Source: Gossypium raimondii
Taxonomy: Eukaryota > Streptophyta > Magnoliopsida > Malvales > Malvaceae
DNA length: 64,000 nt
Assembly: GCF_025698545.1 (NCBI RefSeq)
Contig: NC_068569.1
Location: 3,224,001-3,288,000 of the forward strand
Direction: 5' to 3'
The stretch's first letter is position 1. Each line of letters begins with the position of its first letter. The translations under genes were made by a program, and so were the position numbers. Positions 1 through 10,250 of this stretch are shown piece after piece. The notes under the pieces are model-generated. The model searched no databases. It had not been told where the DNA came from and worked only from the letters and a program-made list of their open reading frames with translations.

Positions 1-826
1 AGAATCCACCTTTAAATTTTACTCTTGTCATCTTCAAAAATATCCAACCCACGCCATCATTTCCCTTTCTAATCTTGGCTTCGAAAAATGCCAATATACA
101 TGCACATGACTTTGATCAAAACAAAACAAAACACAAAAATATTACTAAATATATCGATTCCAGCTCTCAGAATTTTTGATAAATTTAACATTGATAGCAT
201 CAACCCAATTAATCAACAAATAAAAAATAACGGAACAAATTAAAAATTAAACATATAAATTTAATGTAAAAAATCTCTAAAGAAGATAAAAATCACAGAT
301 AAAGATAATTTTATTATAATAGTAAAAGAACGAAAAGTGCAAAAAATAGAGATAAAAACTAAACCAAAAAACTCGAAAACAAAGAACCCTTAAAACAAAA
401 CGTAAACACAAAATTCTCTTTATGAATTCTAATATTTAATGGATGTATTTTTATGATTATAAAAGAAACTATTTATAACTTAAATTACTAAGTCAAAAAA
501 TTAAACTAATAATTATTAAATATATTATATTAATAAATATTAAATCTTTTAAAATTATATATTTTATTTAACTTTAACTTATAAATAATCTTCTCACAAC
601 TCTAAAGTATAATAAACTTTTGATTTAAAAAAAAAACACCTATGTAACATGGTACTTTATGATGTAAGCAAACCATAACCGAAGCAAAGGCACTTTTCTC
701 TTCCCTCTCACTCTGTTTTATACGTAGTATTTAACTCTCCCATCGCACTAGTTTTTCTCTCGTTGGCATTACCACAATCACACACAAAAGCTTCCTTGAT
801 TTTTTTTGTTTTGTTTTGTTTTGGCG
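1..826. other. AT-rich upstream region of the glutaredoxin gene
   Basis: No gene is seen. The stretch is strongly AT-rich with many short A and T runs. Bases from about 690 on are CT-rich and probably contain the promoter and 5' leader of the glutaredoxin gene. No clear transposon ends were found. Confidence 0.5.
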
Positions 827-1291
827 ATGCAAAGGTTAAGGAGCTGGTCGAGTGACGTCGTGCAGCTTGATCTAAGTCCACTGCCACCACCACAACCTCC
901 TCCTTCCTCAAACAACACCCCCATGAGCACCACGGCCATCAGCGGCGCCGGCTTTTCCATAGACGAGGAGGAGCCAACGGAGGCACGAATCAGGAGGTTG
1001 ATATCGGAGCACCCAGTCATCATCTTCAGCCGCTCCTCCTGTTGCATGTGCCATGTGATGAAAAAACTCTTAGCCACCATCGGGGTTCACCCAACTGTCA
1101 TCGAACTCGATGACCACGAGATCGCTTCCCTCCCTCCACCTCCTGCCCACGATAGCCTCTCCTCTCGGAGTCCTGCTCCCGCTGTCTTCATTGGCGGAAC
1201 ATGCGTTGGCGGTCTTGAATCCCTTGTGGCTCTCCACCTTAGTGGACACCTAGTCCGCAAGCTCGTCGAAGTTGGCGCTCTCTGGGTATGA
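827..1291 (+). CDS. CC-type glutaredoxin (ROXY/GRXC9-like)
   Basis: Single-exon gene for a 154-residue plant-specific CC-type (class III) glutaredoxin. The active site is CCMC at residues 72-75, within SRSSCCMCHVMKKLL. It is followed by the TVIELDD strand and the FIGGTCVGG glutathione-binding region. The protein ends in GALWV, a variant of the ALWL tail that family members use to contact TGA bZIP factors and TOPLESS-type repressors. A proline/serine-rich N-terminal extension of about 50 residues precedes the domain, as in GRXC9/ROXY19-like members. I chose the ATG at 827; the frame is open upstream to 806 but has no other ATG. Family members act in nucleus and cytosol, coupling redox and salicylate/jasmonate signals to TGA factors or acting in flower development. 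Which ROXY this is cannot be settled from the sequence alone. Confidence 0.93.
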   Translation: MQRLRSWSSDVVQLDLSPLPPPQPPPSSNNTPMSTTAISGAGFSIDEEEPTEARIRRLISEHPVIIFSRSSCCMCHVMKKLLATIGVHPTVIELDDHEIASLPPPPAHDSLSSRSPAPAVFIGGTCVGGLESLVALHLSGHLVRKLVEVGALWV

Positions 1292-3893
1292 TACACATAA
1301 TTAATAGCATAAGAAAAAAAATATAATCAAGCTGCCATTTTTTTATGCTTTCCAAATCTGGGTTTTCCTTGTTAAAACTTCTTTGTAAGTTGATCATAAA
1401 ATTAGGCAGTCCAGTCCCCCCTCACCCCCCCCCCCAAAAAAAAACAATTTCTGCTTTTTCTTCCCTACTAGCTTTTTTGGTCAAAGAAAGCATATTGAAG
1501 ATAGTATTTTAGGGAAATTGTAGTAATTAAATCAAGTTAATGAAATTGTATTGTATGTGTGAAATTTCTTCTTCTTTTTTTTCTGTTGAATTTGAGGGTT
1601 TGAGGGAACTTACTCCGGTGACCCAGGGGGTTGATCTGAGTTAGTACAATGAGCAATGAGTGGAATGGGACCCATTAAAGGTGGGGTCCGTTGCCAATTA
1701 TTGAGCAATCAGAGCCGTTAAAATTTGTTCCAGGTGGGCTCTAGATGAAAAAGAATGGTTAATAATGTCATCTGGGAAGGAGGAGGTTTTTAATTTTTGT
1801 TAGTGATGCTTTTTACTGACAATGACGAGCTCCAATCAAAGAGGGCATTGTCATAATCTGACAAAATTCTTCCAATTATTAATAACGTAAAAGAAAAGAT
1901 AAAATAAAGAAAACAATATACTGGGAATTCTTACACGGCTCTTTTTTCTGCTTGATTCTCTTTCCCACAGATTTCATTCCACAATTCGTGGTTCAACATT
2001 TTTCGTTGTGATTATTGCCAACAATACTTCTTTTTCTGGGTTCAAGCTATATAAACCTAGCCAGTTGTCTGCAATTTGTATAAATTAATTACTGCTTTAA
2101 GTTCAAACATAAAGTAGATCTTGGATTTTGGTTTTTTAATGACTAATAAAAAAAAGGGTTTTGATGATCCCAAGAACGTTTGAAAATGAGCTGTGAAACA
2201 ACCCAGAATTCCAGGTTCTTAAACAAGTACAGTGATGAAGTGAAAAAGCTGTGGTCTTTAGTATATATATTACTTTAACATATTGGGAGCAAAGTGAAGG
2301 GAAAGCTGACAATTAACATAAACTAAAATTGAAGGCAAAGAAGTTGTCACCAAGCTATCAGACAGTATTCCAACGCATATCATAGCTTCAGTTCAATCGC
2401 CTTACACCTCTCATTTCATTACAAATATTCTTACACTTTGATCTCGAAATTTTATTTAATTTTTTGAATTTATTTTAAATGTATATATATTTGAATTTAA
2501 CATCTAGTTATTTGTGTTAATATGGATTAAAAACTAAAAAGTCTAGTTTGAAGTCAAATGAGATGAAAATATATTTATATTTGTTGTTGTTGTTGTTCCT
2601 TTGGGTTTGGAAAAGACAGCACCTACCCACGAATCACAACCACAATTGAAGAGTGGGTGGCAAGGTCACTTACGGATTTTGGTTTTTTTTTTTAACTCGA
2701 AAAATTTACATACGGCAGCCATGCGGATGTGATGTTTTGTTTGATTTTACCCATCAATGGTCCCCATTTAGAATCTTTACAGCCTAACGTAAGAAGAATC
2801 TCTCCTTCTGATTCTCTATAATAAGCAATTTGGGGGATGAAAAAGAAAAGCTAAAAGGAAAGTAATAGTTTCTTTCTTTTTTTTTGGGGGGTATATATTT
2901 TAATGGAAGTAATGAAAAATGGGCAACTCAAGTGCCCCACTGAAAGTTCCTTAATGGTAGGGTTTTAGGTTAAAAACTTAGTCTAAAAGTTGGGGGTGAG
3001 AAAAAAAAAGCATCTTTGAGTACTTTATTAGTTCATCACCTCTTTTGTTTTCTTTTGCTCTTTTTTTTTGATGGGGGTGAAGTCATGGTTTTGCTTTGGG
3101 TCTCTTTTATGGTGTTCCCACTTGCATTCATGTGTTTATATTATTGTCCAAATTTTTTTTTCATACCTAATCGGTCGCAATAATATTTTTTGGTTTAGAC
3201 CCATTGTTTATGGCTCACAATCCTCTCCAGTTAAGACCTTCCCCAGATCTTACTTTCGACAATCCTTATATGCTACCTCTTGACCTCAATAGCTTACATC
3301 ATTTTGGGTGGCAACTTAAGTATTTTACTGATCCTTTGACCTATTCCATTTCCCACAAAACTAAACATCGTATAATGTTAAATTTATAGTACTACTAGTT
3401 CATTACAACTGTTAAGTAATACCACATTTTACTTGTTCCCTTTACTACTTTGTACTACTTTTCTGGGGCTAATATGTTCATCCTGAGATTGGGATTTTTT
3501 CTTTCTTTCCTATAATATTAAATTTTCAGGAAGAAAACAAGCAAATTTATGGGGTTTTGGCTCAGGATATCCAGAAGAATATACCAGACACAGGAACGTG
3601 GATGTTGTTATGAAAGGAACAACTGCACAGCACCCATTTTATATCCCTTCCCCAAAGACAAAATTGTAAAGAAAATCACACAAATCTGACAATGACATCG
3701 ACCACAACATCATGCAACAACTTTTGCTCTTTTTATTTGTAAGGAAAATCAAGGTGTGTGTGGATTGCCATGTTTGGTAAATGAATGTCATGTTCGGTTG
3801 AACTTTACAAGGCTTTCTATGCTGTAACCCTGAATCTGGTTCTACTACTCTAGCCCTTTTGTTTAAAAGAAAACTATAAAAAATTGCTTCCGA
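1292..3893. other. Intergenic, convergent 3' flanks of glutaredoxin and nucleotide carrier
   Basis: No supportable gene. Holds the 3' flank of the glutaredoxin, a short GTT triplet run near 2581-2596, long T runs, and from about 3530 the probable 3' UTR of the leftward nucleotide carrier. Open frames at 3068-3389 have no recognisable protein features. Confidence 0.5.
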
Positions 3894-6800
3894 CTAAGAT
3901 CCACCCCAATTCATGAACTTCTTGACCTCATCGTATAGAACCAAGATGGCCGCAGTACCGGTGCTCCTAAAAACATTAGACACGGCTCCACGGTAAAATG
4001 AAGTCACCCCTTCTGTCCTATAAATCGTTCTCCAGCAGTTCAGTGTGCTATGGTACATTGGTTTTTCCAAGCCAGATTGCATCATCATCCGCCTCCTAAC
4101 TGTATCTAGTGGATACGACAACAATCCAGCAGAAGTTGTCACAGCTTGGGCCACCACCCACCGTTTCCATAATGCCAATTCATTTCTGGATTTCTCGGAC
4201 AAAATTTCCTTCATTGTATCAAAACCTCCAAAATATAGACCCCGATGAACAATCATCCCATGTAGAGAGGCGGGAAGACCGCTGTAAATTCCCCAGATTC
4301 CATCCTTTTTATACATAGTACTCAAGAAATGATAAATACCTCGGAACTGACGAACATCAGTTCTCCCAATGTCTGCAGCAAGACGTGTATGGGCAATGTC
4401 AAGAGGGTAGATTATGATCAATGTTGTGCAACCAGCTGCAGCTCCGGCGATAAAGTTTGCAGATGCTCCTGAGAATACATGACCATCTTGAAAACAGCCA
4501 TTTCTTAATATGTTTCTGTACAGATCCTGCATAAAGAGGTGCAAAGTAAGGAAAAAGATAACAGGAGATGCTGTAAGTTGGAGTTTTCATTTTTGAGGCA
4601 CTGGTTTTGAAGGTTGTTTTTTTGTGTACATACAGAAACTTTATTAGGCCTATAGCTACTTAAAAGTAGTTAACTCTGTACCAACTCATACCCCCCAAGG
4701 ATATCCCCTTGGGACTTTCAAGCTTGGTTACAATAAAGTAAATCTTCATCTTCATTCAAATGTGTCGTCACAAACTTGTCTCAATGCGTTTATCAAGTGA
4801 TTCTTTGAAATTGTTACTGATGGTGAATTGGCAATATGTTGGGCAAATTCATCTCACCTATTCCTAATGCTCTTCCAGGGAGTAACACTATAGTTATTTC
4901 TTAAAGTTGTCAGTCACCACTTAGGGCATTCTCTGACCTTTCCTGTCCCTATTATTCCGACATCATGATTATCTTTGATATCGGACTTAGTTTATGCACC
5001 TTAGAAGGGAATTTTTTTAAAGAATAAAAGAGAAACATGCAAACACTGCGTGCGCATGGACATATATTTAGGGGGGGAAAATCAGTTTACGTTTTGATTT
5101 GATGGCAACTTAAAAACTTTATTATTACAAACCTATAATGAATAACACTATGATCGGGTCTTTTAACAGCATCTACAAAAACACAAACAAGTAAAGTTCC
5201 ATTTGAATTATCCACAATTTACGGCTAAAATGTACATCTTTCTAGGTGGAATAGTCAAGTTTGAAAATCTTTATCTCTTCAGACTCGCATGCCTCTATTA
5301 TATGCTCCTATATAATATGAAAAGCCAAAACATTGAATCACGACATATTAACAGTAGCTGATAGCCTGATACTCTGCAGTAAGGCTCATTGTGGTAAACT
5401 AACCTTGCCGGTTAATGCTCTCTTCATCTGCCAAGGCCCTGAAGGGAAATACTCTATAGTCTCCACCTGCTATAAAGGCATAACATCATTTTTCCTAATA
5501 CTCTGTGGAGCCATTGAAATAATATTCCATCCATTTTCTGACAAATTCCTGAGATTTACAATACACCCAAAAGGGTGCTAGAAGCTTCAAACAGTTCTCA
5601 ACCATGTATAAACTTGGGTGATATTCAACCTCACACAAGAATCCTAGCATGGTAAACTATGTATTTTTTTATTCGTCATTAGATATGGTTGACTATTCGG
5701 ATATATTGCATCCTTGTGTTCAATTCAGGCATACATCCTTTGCAAACTCATTTAGGTTTGTTTTTATGTTTTCCACCCAAGCTCCCTCTAGTCTTAATCT
5801 GTTTCTCATCACACTCAAGTTATATTCTCCATCAAATCACATCTTATTTAGCATCAGTATGTCTTACTTACATGGCACCTTCAGTGAGATGGCCTGTCCT
5901 CAATGGGTATATATCTTGTATCTTCCCCTTGTATTCCTAATTGTATCTTCCATTATATATAGAGACATCTAGAGTAGATTTTCACCTCAGTGACTTAAAT
6001 TCTATTTTTGGAATATTTTGATACCTGAAGCCTAACACTGAAACTAAAACAACATTGATACTTCGACAGCCATACTGTAGCCATACTGTAACATTTTCCT
6101 TCAAATTTATGTGGAATTCTATAATCAGATAAGATTTTGTAGAATTCCCCTGTTCCATCCATCCTACCTGGATCCAATGAGTGACCTCTCTATCAATCGT
6201 CACATTCTCCAAGAAAAAATTCACCTAACAGCATTTTCTATAACCGATCCTCAATTCAGAGCAAAGCCTGCAATGAGTTTGTATTCTAACTACGCTATTT
6301 TGATCAATTAAAGGCTAAGATCCTTGTATTTCGTAACAAAAAGCCTCATCTTAGAGTAAAGTTGTTCACCATCTAATCAATAGCAAAAAGCAGCAATGAC
6401 AGTTGAATAAGGTAAAGTATTAGGATGAGAAAGTCAAAGGTCCTCCATGGGAGTAAAATGTCTACGAAGATTGAACTTGCAGATAAAAGAAGTTTGGATG
6501 TTATAGACTAGCATGTTTCACAAACTCTGCAGAGCGGCTTAATAAGATTAACTTAAATGAGGACAGTTACAAGAACAAGGTGTTATGGAAACAGGGCAAA
6601 AAAATACCACAGCCCATTGCATTTTGTTCCCATATAATGAGTAGGCTAAATGAAATTCAGTTTGGAGATTCGGGCATTGTTACGGGTGATAAGTTTTTCA
6701 AGTTATCAATACAATATGGATGAGATTGACTTGGGAATTATAACAGGAATTGCACAAATAGCAAAGCCCTGAAGAAATTAAAGTTGCAACTAGCAACGTG

Positions 6801-7504
6801 GACTAGCAAATCAGCTTAAATTTCAACAGAAACATTCTCTGTATTATGACCATATAATACATACAAACAAAGCAAATCACATAAAAGTGCACAAATTGGT
6901 ATCCAAATCTCCCAAGCTATATAAGAATAACATCATCATCGTCTCCAAGAAACATTTTATCATTCACTTCACGTGCATATATAATATATATTATTTTTTA
7001 AAAACTTTTAACAACCCCATCTCCAAAATAACATCTGGCAAGACTAAAACGACCCATTAATTCACTATAAATATCAACCAAAACCAAGATGGAAAACAAA
7101 AAAGGAAAACAAGAGAAATTTATTACCTTGAGGGAGAAATTAAGAGCAACAGAAGGGTAATATCTAAGAACACTACTCCCATTGCCTCTCCATAATGAAA
7201 GAGTGCCTTCTTCTCTAACCGTTCGGAAGATACAATCAAACATCCCTTTGAATTTCCTTCTTCGACCAGCTACGATAGCCAAATTGCTCTCTTGGGTTTG
7301 AAGCAATAACTTTGCCCTCTCAATGGGTGCCACGATCGTGTGCACCACGCCACCCATCACCGCTCCCGCCATCAGATCACGGTGGAAGCTCGCCAGCCAT
7401 TTATACGCCCCTGACGACGATCTTAACCATCCCCTGTTGTCTAATCCACCATCTTCTTCTTTGCTCATAACTTCCCAAGACCCAAACTTCTTTGAACAGA
7501 ACAA
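3894..7504 (-). CDS. PM-ANT1-like: Plasma-membrane-type adenine nucleotide transporter (mitochondrial carrier family)
   Basis: Two-exon gene of the mitochondrial carrier (SLC25) family, with exons 7504-7127 and 4526-3894 and a 2.6-kb phase-0 GT-AG intron. It encodes 336 residues from the first ATG, or 324 from the second ATG at 7468; both starts are plausible. The three carrier repeats show PIERAK, PLDIAHTR and PLDTVRRR, and the ADP/ATP carrier signature RRRMMM is intact at residues 270-275. From memory the closest match is Arabidopsis At5g56450 (PM-ANT1), reported as a plasma-membrane ATP exporter of developing pollen; shared stretches include NFSLKDLYR and LPASLHG. The protein lacks the long cleavable presequence of plant mitochondrial AACs. 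A 5'-3' splice donor (CAAG|GTAATA) and acceptor (TGCAG|GATCTG) support the model. Confidence 0.92.
4527..7126 (-). other. 2.6-kb intron of the nucleotide carrier gene
   Basis: Bounded by a GTAATA donor (leftward strand, at 7126) and a TGCAG acceptor ending at 4527. It is AT-rich. Several open frames of 60-107 codons lie at 5333-6311 on both strands, but none resembles a known protein or transposon domain and all overlap one another. Confidence 0.8.
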
Positions 7505-8700
7505 AAAAAAAAAAAAACCTTTTTTCCTTTCTTCTAGTCAGTAGAAATGGTGGGAAAACAATTGTCAACTAAAAAGATTGAAGCTTTTGCCTACGAATGG
7601 GATCATAGTAATTGCTTTGTTTTAGTTAAACAACCAGAGTTTTTGGCTATCCACGGAGGGCTTCTCTTGTTTTTAGCTTGGCAAATGTTGTTTCCTCTTT
7701 TGCCAAAAGACAAATTAACAAAATTTGTCATACGAGGTTTTTTTCCCAATTATATAGTTTGATTGGAAGGAAAAATTAGCATTTTATAGATAGTTTTAAC
7801 AAACGGAAAACATAGAAAAATTGGTTTAAAAGAAATAAAAGGAAGAAAACAAAGGGGAAGCAGAAGAATATGAAAAGAAAAGCAAAGTTAAAATAATATA
7901 AAAAATTTGCTCAAAATGAAAAATATAAGGACCAATTGTAAAATTTAACTTAAAATTTTTATTTGAAATAATAATTTAATTTGCCACGTCACTTATTACT
8001 ATATTGTCGACGGTAATTAATGATTTAGTGATTAAAATGTTACAATACGATAACATAATTGACTACAATATAATATTTTAAACATAAGTTATTGAAATAT
8101 AACTTGAAACAAATAAAATGATTATTTTAATAGTTTACCGCTTTTAATAACGGTTGATGTCAAAATTTCTCTTTAATTACGGTAAAGTTCATCTACCCTC
8201 TCTAGATTTTGCCAACTCATAAATTTAATCCAAGTATTGACAAAGATCTAATTGGAAGAACTGTGGATTTTAATTGTTTTTTTCACTTATAAACTCAATT
8301 TATGAAGGGCATTAAATTCTTTTTAAAGATTCAAGTACTGGTTATTTAGATCTAACAAAGCTAATAATACTATTTCCTAGGCCTCTTTGACTGGGTATTC
8401 TACTTTAGATAAATTTGTTAATATTTTGTTATTAATTCAAATAGGTTGTTACTTGTTTAAATAGGTTGTTAAGATTTACTAGATAAGTCAGGATCACATT
8501 TGTAATCATATATATATTCCATGCTCTATCAAATATAGAAGCAAGCTCTTCACTCCATTCAATTACTTATCTCTTTATGGTAATCGAGCATCTCAAACTC
8601 ACCCATGTAGAGTTCTAATTAATAAATTGACCAAAAAGTAGTTAAGTATCACTAAAAGTTGTATTATAATAATGTGATATTTGATAAATATGAATTAATA
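7505..8700. other. Upstream region of the nucleotide carrier and flank of the Mutator element
   Basis: The 5' flank of the leftward carrier gene lies just right of 7504. The rest is AT-rich with no gene. A stretch at about 8375-8610 has the look of a retroelement long-terminal-repeat end, but no duplicated flank or second copy was found. Confidence 0.45.
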
Positions 8701-8710
8701 CTAAGAAAAG
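8701..8710 (+). repeat. Target-site duplication of the Mutator-like element, left copy
   Basis: CTAAGAAAAG here is repeated exactly at 12881-12890, immediately outside the two terminal inverted repeats. Because of a shared C the duplication is 9 or 10 bp, which fits Mutator-like elements. Confidence 0.88.
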
Positions 8711-8930
8711 GGAAAATTACATATAAAAGCCCTTTTTTAAAAAAAATTACCGGAATGGCCCTATTTCACCCAAAGTGCGTCCACATCAGCGCGATGTCAG
8801 GGGACGTGGCAGGAAAACGCATCTCGAGAGTTGCTTGCCTCACGTGACGTAAATCGCTCTCTTAAAGGCGCGCTTTATGTCCGAGTAGGCAACGCTTCTC
8901 GTGGACGCCTGCCTCTCTGCGTAGTGGGTT
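8711..8930 (+). repeat. Left terminal inverted repeat region of the Mutator-like element
   Basis: Starts GGAAAATTAC and contains the GC-rich block with GCGTCCACATCAGCGCG and GGGGACGTGGCAGG. These pair with the reverse complement of the right end (about 12640-12881). The repeat is imperfect. Several ACGT cores (ACGTGG, CACGTGACG) lie inside it. Confidence 0.82.
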
Positions 8931-8935
8931 TTTAG

Positions 8936-8958
8936 TTTAGGGTTAGGGTTAGGGTTTT
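8936..8958 (+). repeat. Short telomere-like repeat inside the Mutator element
   Basis: Three TTAGGG units in a row within TTTAGGG...TTTT. A related CCCTAAA-rich patch lies at 33141-33174 in the short derivative, in the opposite orientation. This is therefore part of the element and not a chromosome-end remnant. Confidence 0.7.
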
Positions 8959-9362
8959 GGTGTTTTAAAGTTTAGGGTTTTAGAGAAAAAATTAAATAAA
9001 TAAGGGATTAGGATTTAGAGCTTGTCAATTAAATTAATTATAAATTTTTCAGAATTGGATTAGTTTTCGTGTTTATTATTTTTAAGAAAAATAAATTAAA
9101 TTAGGGTTTAGGGTTACTAATTTAATTAAAAAATTTTAAAAATTAGATTAGGGCTATAGTGGTTCCTGATAAAATAATTTCGAGTAGATGCTTTTGAGCA
9201 AACAGTGTCAAAAACTCTTTAAGCAGGATGCTTTGTCAGCAGAAGTACTGAAAAAAGCTCCCATGTGGACGCACGGATTCACTATTCATTGATATTTTCC
9301 CTGATTTTTAGCAATTTAAAACTAGTATTGATTAGCGAACCCCAAGAAGTTATACAGGCCAG

Positions 9363-9911
9363 ATGCAGGGAGGCCATGTATGGTGCAGTAAGGTAGTGCA
9401 AGAAATTAACAAGGCCAAGGCGCGGGCGAACACCATGTACACAGTCTGTCACGACCGAGATAACTTATGGTTTTGTGTGACATAGTTTGACAGACCATAC
9501 CAAGGTGTTATTGGCGGGCAATATCAGGTACACTTGCGAAATAGGACTTGCGACTGTAGGATGTTTAACGCACTTCGTTATCCATGCGCTCATGTAATTG
9601 CAGCTCGTCAGAATTTTCGTCTGGATCCGATGAGTTATGTCGATGAAGTGTACAAATTAGAAAACATGTACAATGTCTGGAGACACGTATTCCCACCGGT
9701 CTCAGATGAACGTAAGTGGCAGTCTATATCGCTTGCTCCCTTTAAGCTGTTACCAGATAGAGAATTGCGTTGCAAACCAAATGGTCGACCTTGCTCGACT
9801 AGAATACGTAACAATATGGATATCCGAAAAACTGTCACTCAACATAAGTTGTGCGGATGGTGTAGGAACACAGGCCATACAAGCCGATCATGCCCAAATC
9901 GCAATAGTTGA
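9363..9911 (+). pseudogene. Mutator-like transposase, C-terminal remnant (SWIM zinc finger and zinc knuckle)
   Basis: The frame from 9363 (MQGGHVWCSK) to the TGA/TAG end at 9911 reads as the C-terminal third of a plant MULE transposase. A SWIM-type zinc finger (TCDCRMFNALRYPCAHVIAA, a CxCx(n)CxH pattern) is followed by YKLENMYNVWRHVFPP and a terminal CCHC-like knuckle (CGWCRNTGHTSRSCPN). One in-frame TAG at 9483-9485 interrupts it. Nothing resembling the upstream DDE catalytic core or the N-terminal DNA-binding domain is present between the left TIR and 9363, so the 5' two thirds are deleted. Similar ends are, from memory, common in cotton MULEs. Confidence 0.88.
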
Positions 9912-10250
9912 ACGTTATTGGAAGAAATTTTGTATTATTTCTATTTTTTTAAATCGAAAATTGGTACAAATATTCAGAATATTAACTTATTTAAAAGAAA
10001 ATCTATTTTATTAAAAATATTAAAGTAAATTACAATTACTTTATTCAAAAAAACATATTCAAAATAAATATTCAACATATTACCTTATTTAAAAGAATTT
10101 CTATTATATTAAAAATGTAAAAGTAAATTTCTATTTTAGTACATGAAATAATATAGAAGAATTTCTATTTTATTACATCAAATAATATCAAAATATTCAA
10201 AATATTGGTAGAAATATATTAAAATAAAAATCAATCTCCGTGTCACGGAT

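Noticed and set aside
806-826. Extension of the glutaredoxin upstream of the ATG at 827
   Set aside because: The frame is open but begins without ATG in a T-rich leader; the first ATG gives a normal family N-terminus.
3068-3389. Two overlapping plus-strand open frames of 61-71 codons
   Set aside because: No domain, odd composition (Phe/Trp/Cys-rich from T-rich DNA), overlapping each other; read as chance frames in intergenic DNA.
5333-6311. Cluster of open frames on both strands inside the nucleotide-carrier intron
   Set aside because: They overlap in several frames, show no recognisable protein or transposon motif, and lie fully inside an intron with good splice borders.
7547-7762. 71-codon plus-strand frame next to the carrier gene
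   Set aside because: Lies in the carrier promoter on the opposite strand, with no known motif; probably chance.
8936-8958. Interstitial telomere remnant
   Set aside because: Only three units, and a related patch sits at the matching position of another copy of the transposon family, so it is element sequence.
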